From JAFGIT01 sp016929465 [NCBI: Candidatus Coatesbacteria bacterium] (lineage in GTDB: Bacteria > B130-G9), in assembly GCA_016929465.1 (NCBI GenBank), contig JAFGIT010000275.1, forward strand, positions 1 through 8,232: DNA of 8,232 nt, in the 5' to 3' direction. A program made the position numbers and the translations under genes. Under the pieces are notes generated by a model. That model saw only the letters and a list, made by a program, of their open reading frames with translations. It was not told the origin of the DNA and ran no database searches. Of the stretch, positions 1 through 5,020 are shown piece by piece. The stretch's first letter is position 1. Each line of letters begins with the position of its first letter.

Positions 1-2199
1 TACATAATCAACTGGTGCCCGAGGTGCCAGACAGCGCTCTCCGACCTGGAGGCGGTCCATCTCCCTGTTGACGGCAATCTGTACTACATCAAGTATCCGA
101 TTAAGGACACGGTTGACCATATCGTGGTCGCCACGACGAGGCCGGAGACCATGCTCGGCGACACCGCCGTCGCGATACACCCAAGCCACAAGCGGGCAGA
201 ATTCCTGAAGAATAAGACCATCGTGCTCCCTGTCATCGGCCGTGAGATGCCCGTCATCTTGGACGACCAGGTCGATCCCGAATTCGGGACGGGCATCGTC
301 AAGATCACTCCGGCGCATGACCCGAACGACTTCGAAATGGGCAACCGGCATGGTCTTCCCAGGATAACCGTCTTGAATAAAGACGGCACGATGAACCAGA
401 ACGCCGGCGAATATGCTGGGATGGACAGGTTCGAGTGCCGAAGGAAACTCATCCAATTCCTCAAAGAGAACGGGCTGCTCGAGAAGATTGTGCCGCATAA
501 GCACATGGTCGGCCACTGTCAGCGGTGCGAGACGATGGTCGAGCCTTACCTCTCGCAGCAGTGGTTCGTCAAGATGAAGCCGCTCGCGGAGCCGGCGATC
601 GAGGCGGTGAAAAACGGCGACGTGGAGTTCATCTCGGCGTCGTGGGCGAATCTCTATTATGAGTGGATGGAGAACATCCGCGACTGGTGCATCTCGCGCC
701 AGCTCTGGTGGGGGCACCGGATCCCCGCTTACTACTGCCAGTCATGCGATTCGACAATGGTGGCCGCTACGAAGCCCGAGAGCTGCGACAATTGCGGTTC
801 GAAGGACATCGTCCAGGACGAGGACGTGCTGGACACCTGGTTCAGCTCCGCGCTGTGGCCCTTCTCGACGCTCGGTTGGCCCGAAGAGACGGATGACCTG
901 AAGCGCTACTATCCGACATCGTGTCTCATCACCGCCTTCGACATCATCTTCTTCTGGGTCGCACGCATGATCGTGATGGGCCTATATTGCATGAAGGAAG
1001 TCCCGTTCAAGGTCGTCTACTTCAACGGTCTGATCTGCGACGAGAAGGGGCAGAAGATGTCGAAGTCGAAGGACAACGTCGTCGATGCAAGGCAGCTAAT
1101 TGCGGACTTCGGAACCGATGCAGTTCGCTTCGCGCTTGCTATCCAGTCTGTCCCGGGGCGGCAGTCGCTCCCGATTTCGGAGAGCCGCGTCGCGGGTTAC
1201 CGCAATTTCGTGAATAAGATCTGGAATGCTTCGCGGTTCATCCTGATGAACCTGTCGGATGAGTCGAGTGGTTCGGAGCGAAGCAGCAAGGTTGGCGGCG
1301 GAGCAGGCCTCACGACGTTTGCGGACCTGGCGGAGCTCGGGAAAGAGAGCCTGCTGCTGCTTGCCGACAAGTGGATAATCAGCCGGCTGGTCCACGTTGT
1401 CCGCGACGTGACGGAGAGCCTTGAGCAATATAAATTCTACGAGGCGTGCGACACGCTGTATCAGTTCATCTGGCACGAGTATTGCGACTGGTTCATCGAG
1501 CTCGCGAAGCTCGACCTCTATCAGGAGGATGATCCGGCCCGCAAGGAGCGCTGCCACAAGCTGCTCTGCGGGACGCTTGATATAATCTTGCGTGTCCTGC
1601 ATCCAATCATGCCGTATATCACGGAGGAGGTCTGGCAGCATCTCCCGAAGGGTGAGAACAGCCCCCTCAGCATCGCGGCCGCCGATAGTCCGGAGCCCGA
1701 TCCTTCACTCATCGATGACAGAGTGGAGCGCGAGATGAATGTCCTGATGGAGATCATCATCAAGGCGAGGACGATGAGAAGCGAGATGAACGTCCCGCCC
1801 GCGGTCCAGGCACCGCTCGTGATCTATTCCAAGAAGGATGAGCTGCGACAGCTGATACGGGCACATACCGACTATGTCATGTCGCTCACGAAGACGAACA
1901 ACCTGACCGTCACGGATGACGAGCCGGAGCGTAGGCACTGCGCGACAGCAGTAGCGGCGGATTGCGAGATATTTGTGCCCCTGGAGGGGATAATCGACTT
2001 CGACATCGAGCAGGACCGCCTAAAGCGCGAGATAGCGAAGGTCGCGAAGAACATCAAGACCGACGAGCTGAAGATCAGAAACCGCGAATTCATGGACAGG
2101 GCCCCGTCGGATGTCATCGAGCTCGTCACGAAGCGGCACAAGGCATCGATGGAGCAGAAGGCTAAACTCGAGCGGGCGCTAAAGTTCGTCTCCGACTGA
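1..2199 (+). CDS. valS: valyl-tRNA synthetase, 5'-truncated by window edge
   Basis: Charges tRNA-Val with valine in the cytoplasm (class I aminoacyl-tRNA synthetase). The frame is open from base 1, so the N-terminal HIGH-containing part lies outside; 732 residues are seen. Landmarks in window residues: NWCPRCQTALSD (4-15), the editing-domain start TTRPETMLGDTAVAIHP (from 45), a Zn-knuckle-like CxxC...CxxC stretch (YCQSC and CDNCGS), then DEDVLDTWFSSALWPFSTLGW, and the catalytic loop KMSKS at 352-356. An anticodon-binding helical domain follows (FIWHEYCDWFIELAKLDL), then a C-terminal Lys/Glu/Arg-rich coiled-coil arm (about 660-732) typical of bacterial ValS. Allowing about 180 missing residues, the full protein would be near 910, normal for the family. 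Oddities: KMSKS is followed by KDN rather than the usual KGN, and a Ser/Gly-rich insertion of about 25 residues sits near residues 420-445. The stop overlaps the next ATG by one base (TGATG), suggesting translational coupling. Confidence 0.97.
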   Translation, partial: YIINWCPRCQTALSDLEAVHLPVDGNLYYIKYPIKDTVDHIVVATTRPETMLGDTAVAIHPSHKRAEFLKNKTIVLPVIGREMPVILDDQVDPEFGTGIVKITPAHDPNDFEMGNRHGLPRITVLNKDGTMNQNAGEYAGMDRFECRRKLIQFLKENGLLEKIVPHKHMVGHCQRCETMVEPYLSQQWFVKMKPLAEPAIEAVKNGDVEFISASWANLYYEWMENIRDWCISRQLWWGHRIPAYYCQSCDSTMVAATKPESCDNCGSKDIVQDEDVLDTWFSSALWPFSTLGWPEETDDLKRYYPTSCLITAFDIIFFWVARMIVMGLYCMKEVPFKVVYFNGLICDEKGQKMSKSKDNVVDARQLIADFGTDAVRFALAIQSVPGRQSLPISESRVAGYRNFVNKIWNASRFILMNLSDESSGSERSSKVGGGAGLTTFADLAELGKESLLLLADKWIISRLVHVVRDVTESLEQYKFYEACDTLYQFIWHEYCDWFIELAKLDLYQEDDPARKERCHKLLCGTLDIILRVLHPIMPYITEEVWQHLPKGENSPLSIAAADSPEPDPSLIDDRVEREMNVLMEIIIKARTMRSEMNVPPAVQAPLVIYSKKDELRQLIRAHTDYVMSLTKTNNLTVTDDEPERRHCATAVAADCEIFVPLEGIIDFDIEQDRLKREIAKVAKNIKTDELKIRNREFMDRAPSDVIELVTKRHKASMEQKAKLERALKFVSD

Positions 2200-3095
2200 T
2201 GGATTTCGACGCCAGGCTCGCGAACTGCCAATCGATAGTCGATATTGCGCTGAGGCGCCCACGTCGTGCCGCTGCGGCGGATTGTGCGTCCTGCGCACCC
2301 GACTGCCTCGCGGTCGCGACCGAATACGCGCTGGACGGCGGCAAACGCCTCCGCCCCTACGTCGTCTTCGCGGTTGCCGAGCTGCTGAGGCGAGATCCCC
2401 TCGATTTCATCGAGGCGGCGTGTTCGGTCGAATGCATCCACACGAGCTCGCTCATACTTGACGACCTGCCGTGCATGGACAATTCGGACACGAGACGCGG
2501 CAAGCCCTCGCTTCACAGCGAATTCGGCGAAGCGATGGCCATCCTGACGGCCGTCTCGCTCCTATCTCGCGGCTTCGAGCACCTGGCAAAGAACGCCGCG
2601 GACCTCGGGCTTTCGTCGAAGGCGACTGGCCGCGCGCTGAAATGCCTTGCCCACAAGGTGGGCGAGAACGGCATGGCCTCTGGCCAGATGGCGGAGCTCC
2701 TGTCAGGAGCGCCGACCGACCTCAGGTCGATGGAGCTCGTCAACGACCGCAAGACAGGCCTGCTCTTCGTCGCATCGGCCGAGATCCCCGCGATACTCGC
2801 CGGCGCAACCGAGGCCGACATCGAGGCCGTCGGCCGCTACGCCCATGAACTGGGCCAGGCCTACCAAATAACCGACGACATCCTGGACCTCCCAACGAAA
2901 AAGGCCGCCTCTGACCACCCAGACAGCGGACCAAAGCACGAAAAACGCACAATCGCAACACTCCTCGGCCCCGAAAAAGCCGCCCAAAAAGCCCACGCCC
3001 ACATCGACGCCGCCCTCGACGTCATCAAAACCTACGGCGCCCCCGCGGAAGCACTGAGGCTGCTATGCGATTATGTGCTGGGGAGGGTGAAGTAA
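2199..3095 (+). CDS. trans-prenyl diphosphate synthase (IspA/CrtE family, likely GGPP or FPP synthase)
   Basis: Condenses isopentenyl diphosphate onto allylic diphosphates to make FPP or GGPP; soluble, Mg-dependent. The 298-residue length fits the family. Motifs: GGKRLRP (47-53), first Asp-rich motif DDLPCMD (D88, D89, D94) followed by RRGKP (99-103), KTG (185-187), and second Asp-rich motif DDILD (226-230). The four-residue spacing in the first motif marks the bacterial/plant class. The run HTSSLILDDLPCMDN and the following FGEAMAILTAVSLLS closely recall CrtE-type GGPP synthases. The residue five before D88 is Ser83, small where FPP synthases such as E. coli IspA carry an aromatic, which favours a product longer than FPP (inference). 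The usual GKxxGKD after the second motif is replaced by a DSGPKHEKRT stretch. The ATG at 2199 overlaps the valS stop and starts the conserved reading frame. From about 2880 onward the coding strand becomes rich in A and C, unlike the rest of the gene. Confidence 0.93.
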   Translation: MDFDARLANCQSIVDIALRRPRRAAAADCASCAPDCLAVATEYALDGGKRLRPYVVFAVAELLRRDPLDFIEAACSVECIHTSSLILDDLPCMDNSDTRRGKPSLHSEFGEAMAILTAVSLLSRGFEHLAKNAADLGLSSKATGRALKCLAHKVGENGMASGQMAELLSGAPTDLRSMELVNDRKTGLLFVASAEIPAILAGATEADIEAVGRYAHELGQAYQITDDILDLPTKKAASDHPDSGPKHEKRTIATLLGPEKAAQKAHAHIDAALDVIKTYGAPAEALRLLCDYVLGRVK

Positions 3096-3108
3096 GAGCC
3101 TTCGCTCT
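3095..3108 (+). terminator. possible weak terminator hairpin after the prenyl synthase
   Basis: Arms AGAGC (3095-3099) and GCTCT (3104-3108) enclose a CTTC loop directly on the stop codon and are followed by a CTCTC run, not a true T tract. A competing pairing GAGCC (3096-3100) with GGCTC (3116-3120) is also possible. The position right after the last gene of the pair suits a terminator, but the short stem and missing U-run make it weak. Confidence 0.3.
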
Positions 3109-3153
3109 CTCTCGCGGCTCACAATCCACTCCATGCTGAAAGCCCGCGGTGGC

Positions 3154-3178
3154 AACTATTAAGGAATACTTAATAGTT
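3154..3178. repeat. perfect 10-bp inverted repeat, AT-rich, 5-base spacer
   Basis: Arms AACTATTAAG (3154-3163) and CTTAATAGTT (3169-3178) are exact reverse complements around GAATA. It is AT-rich and lies in otherwise GC-rich DNA. The next bases are TCGACGGG, with no T tract, so a Rho-independent terminator is unlikely. An operator for a dimeric regulator or a recombination/mobile-element end are the alternatives. Confidence 0.85.
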
Positions 3179-3237
3179 CGACGGGAAGCGGACCGACCCA
3201 TTGCAGATCTTGCGCACTCTTTGACGGAAGCGAGCAG

Positions 3238-3262
3238 ATTGTGCACGCGCTGAGTGCACAAT
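3238..3262. repeat. perfect 9-bp inverted repeat, 7-base spacer (operator-like)
   Basis: Arms ATTGTGCAC (3238-3246) and GTGCACAAT (3254-3262) are exact reverse complements around GCGCTGA. The whole element is 25 bp, the same length as the repeat at 3154-3178, and their centres are 84 bp apart, close to eight helical turns. It lies about 100 bp upstream of the predicted -35 box of the HNH-TPR gene. No T run follows, which argues against a terminator. Confidence 0.85.
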
Positions 3263-3358
3263 TATCCATGAATAATGAGAATATTTTTCAAATATAGTTT
3301 GTTCAAATGCTTTATGCTAAAGGAAACGAGACTACCTACAAGATTCTTTTCGATCATC

Positions 3359-3387
3359 TTGACTCGCTTGGTAGAATTAGATATAGC
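3359..3387 (+). promoter_or_regulatory. probable sigma70-like promoter for the HNH-TPR gene
   Basis: TTGACT (3359-3364, 5 of 6 to consensus) and TATAGC (3382-3387, 4 of 6) are separated by 17 bases. Transcription would start near 3394, leaving a leader of about 50 bases before the ATG at 3443. This also argues against the upstream ATG at 3275. It is a consensus match only. Confidence 0.45.
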
Positions 3388-3425
3388 ATCAAGCGTGATA
3401 TCAGTAACAATAATTCGATGTGATA

Positions 3426-3430
3426 GAAGG
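3426..3430 (+). promoter_or_regulatory. Shine-Dalgarno-like GAAGG deciding the HNH-TPR start
   Basis: GAAGG lies 12 bases before the ATG at 3443. The spacing is somewhat long, but the in-frame alternatives at 3275 and 3317 have no purine-rich site at all. Confidence 0.45.
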
Positions 3431-3442
3431 TATCAAGAACAA

Positions 3443-4606
3443 ATGGGTTTTCGAGATCGGCCCGAATATATTGAATGGCGCAAAGCTGTTCTGGAGCACT
3501 TTGGGAGCACATGTGTCCTATGTGGTCATTCCGGCAACATCCATATTCATCATGTGTTGCCAGTTAATACTTATCCCGAGCTTGTATTTGAAGTTACAAA
3601 TGGCGTTCCACTATGTGGAAATTGCCATGCAGAGGTTTCTGGGAACGAGCTTGCTTACGTGGACCGGTTCATTGAGCTACAGACGTCCATACTCGGTATT
3701 GAAACCGATGAGACAGAAGCGCAGAACAAATTGCGAAAGGCTGCGGAGGAGGCTCCCCAAGACCCGAAGGCTGTTGCGGAATGGCTCAATGCCACGCGAG
3801 ATTGCTCAATTGCGATAGAATTCTTTGAGAGGAACAGAGAAAGCATCAAGATGACCGGAGATATTGCTGAGGTCATGACTTATATTTATAGCGCTGCAGA
3901 AAGACACTCTGATGCGATCGATTTGGGAGAACTAGCTTTGATTCTCGCGAAGAAGGAAGGCGGTCGCGCAGAAGACATTTCACATATTGGGTGCTGCCTT
4001 GAAAGGAACATAAGGGCCTTGAAAGGGCTTTCAGAAGCCCATTTATTCATGGCCGCTTTGGTGGAGGAATACCCCAAGAATGGGCCCCTCCATACTTGCC
4101 TGTCACAAACGCTATGTGAGATCGCAGAGGTGAAAAGGGACCATAGACATCCCGATGAACCGCTACCTAGAGCCTGTCTGGAGCATGCGCTTAAGGCGGC
4201 ATCGCTCGCGCCCCATGATTCCACATGTCTCTCTTGGGCATCTTTTATATGCTTGGAGTTTTTCATGTACAAGGATGCCCTCATATATGCCAAGCGGCAG
4301 TTGAGCATGGCAAAGGACGATGAAAAGAAAATAGACGCCATGAATAACATAGCTAATGTGTACCGTCGCAATGAACTCTATGGAGATGCAATCGGCATTT
4401 ACCAACAGATAGTTGATATGGACCCAGATGACACCTTGGGCGCAGGAGCAGGTGCCATGGCGGACATAGCGTTTTGTCTTTATATGCAAGACAGACTCTC
4501 CGCTGCTAAGGCCATGGCAAAGCGCTGCCTGATGTTTGATCCTGAGAACAAAGACGCGTTGAGCACGATCTCTTATATAGAGAAAACGGAGAAGATGGAT
4601 TACTGA
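3443..4606 (+). CDS. HNH endonuclease-domain protein with C-terminal TPR-like repeats
   Basis: Predicted nuclease fused to a protein-interaction tail; 387 residues from the chosen ATG. The HNH (beta-beta-alpha metal) motif spans about residues 20-65: CVLC (C24, C27), IHIHH (H34, H36, H37), TNGVPLC (N53, C58) and GNCH (C61, H62). The paired cysteines form the structural zinc site, and the HH plus Asn/His give the metal-dependent nuclease centre, all apparently intact. The remainder is helical. Two clear TPR-like units lie at about 297-330 (NNIANVYRRNELYGDAIGIY) and 338-370 (ADIAFCLYMQDRLSAAKAMA), with more degenerate repeats between 190 and 290. The start was chosen for its Shine-Dalgarno site and promoter; the frame is open back to an ATG at 3275 (443 residues). 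It is much more AT-rich than valS, suggesting horizontal acquisition. It faces the TPR-nitrilase gene convergently, and both proteins carry TPRs. DNA cleavage as part of a defence or mobile system is plausible but unproven. Confidence 0.85.
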   Translation: MGFRDRPEYIEWRKAVLEHFGSTCVLCGHSGNIHIHHVLPVNTYPELVFEVTNGVPLCGNCHAEVSGNELAYVDRFIELQTSILGIETDETEAQNKLRKAAEEAPQDPKAVAEWLNATRDCSIAIEFFERNRESIKMTGDIAEVMTYIYSAAERHSDAIDLGELALILAKKEGGRAEDISHIGCCLERNIRALKGLSEAHLFMAALVEEYPKNGPLHTCLSQTLCEIAEVKRDHRHPDEPLPRACLEHALKAASLAPHDSTCLSWASFICLEFFMYKDALIYAKRQLSMAKDDEKKIDAMNNIANVYRRNELYGDAIGIYQQIVDMDPDDTLGAGAGAMADIAFCLYMQDRLSAAKAMAKRCLMFDPENKDALSTISYIEKTEKMDY

Positions 4607-4882
4607 GATCCCGGACTGACCTTTCTGCTTCCTATCGACCTTAATCCAGCTGTCCATGCTTCCGGCATTATTGGGCCACTCATCCTTGCCCATGGAGCGC
4701 TGCTTAATTGCAGACCCGAGAGATGTATCGGGCACTTGAGACGACAATGGGTTCTTGCGGACGCCGGTCCATGCACCGCTTGTTTCTATATCAACCAGCC
4801 AATATTCATATAGGGTGCCTCGCTGAATAGAATGATCGATAAATCTATATGATTCACCCGAGAATGGCGTGCGTTCCCAAAT
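4607..4882 (-). pseudogene. probable remnant of an Fn3-like surface/secreted protein C-terminus
   Basis: On the minus strand a frame begins just after a TGA (4883-4885) and runs through 92 codons to the HNH-TPR stop. Its translation contains ERTPFSGESYRF, then IDHSIQRGTLYEYWLVDIE, then a segment with DEWPNNAGSMDSWIKVDRK. The pattern YRF-[VI]-D-x(3)-Q-x-G-x-x-Y-x-Y-W-L-V-D resembles the last strands of Fn3-like modules near the C-terminus of bacterial surface proteins. No start codon, upstream half of the module or proper stop is visible: beyond 4607 the frame simply runs on antisense through the HNH-TPR gene. I read it as a fragment truncated on both sides, probably when the neighbouring genes arrived. 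A chance open frame is the main alternative. Confidence 0.4.
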
Positions 4883-4949
4883 TCAACAAAGGCCTCGGTA
4901 TATCGCAGCTCACGCATCCATCTGGTTCGCGGCGAGGCTGCAGAGGCCC

Positions 4950-4973
4950 GTCGCCTGTCGGCGACTATCGCCG
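4950..4973. repeat. two overlapping, mutually exclusive GC-rich hairpins
   Basis: GTCGCC (4950-4955) pairs with GGCGAC (4960-4965) around TGTC, while CGGCGA (4959-4964) pairs with TCGCCG (4968-4973) around CTA. The two stems share the middle arm. They lie 48-71 bases past the stop of the TPR-nitrilase gene, so they could stop or stabilise its transcript. No T tract follows on the minus strand. Confidence 0.5.
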
Positions 4974-5020
4974 GGGAGATCAGGATGGAAATTGAGTCTG
5001 GATGGGTGATTGATGGCAAT

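Larger units (their letters stand above)
3096..3442. other. gene-free leader between the prenyl synthase and the HNH-TPR gene
   Basis: This 347-base stretch marks the change from GC-rich housekeeping DNA to AT-richer accessory DNA. It holds the weak hairpin at its left edge, two perfect inverted repeats (3154-3178 and 3238-3262), a sigma70-like promoter (3359-3387) and a Shine-Dalgarno-like site at 3426-3430. The HNH-TPR frame stays open leftward to an ATG at 3275. That extension would encode a Phe/Ile/Leu-rich stretch with no match to HNH proteins I know, and neither ATG in it has an upstream ribosome-binding site, so I treat it as non-coding. Confidence 0.6.
4607..5020. other. intergenic region between convergent genes, with gene debris and hairpins
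   Basis: These 414 bases separate the ends of the HNH-TPR and TPR-nitrilase genes. I see no intact gene and no classic terminator with a T tract for either gene. It holds a probable decayed minus-strand coding remnant (4607-4882) and two overlapping GC-rich hairpins (4950-4973). The right third (about 4920-4980) is GC-rich again, so the region looks like a junction of several DNA sources. Confidence 0.6.

Noticed and set aside
1096-1641. Minus-strand open frame of 181 codons within valS
   Set aside because: Antisense to the conserved KMSKS and anticodon-binding regions of valS; no recognisable motif and no ribosome-binding site noted.
1872-2516. Long minus-strand open frame (214 codons) across the valS/prenyl synthase junction
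   Set aside because: It is antisense to two clearly recognised genes. Long antisense frames are expected in GC-rich codon usage, and the translation is Arg/Ser-rich without a domain.
3154-3262. Inverted repeats as Rho-independent terminators or a CRISPR array
   Set aside because: Neither is followed by a T run. The two repeats differ in sequence and there is no repeat-spacer periodicity.
3275-3442. N-terminal extension of the HNH-TPR protein from the ATG at 3275
   Set aside because: No ribosome-binding site, no HNH-family resemblance, and a probable promoter lies inside it. The ATG at 3443 fits better, though the longer form is not excluded.
4163-4606. Leftward continuation of the minus-strand remnant frame through the HNH-TPR gene
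   Set aside because: This part is antisense to a protein-like TPR region and its own translation has no domain character. Only the part right of 4606 looks like real coding sequence.
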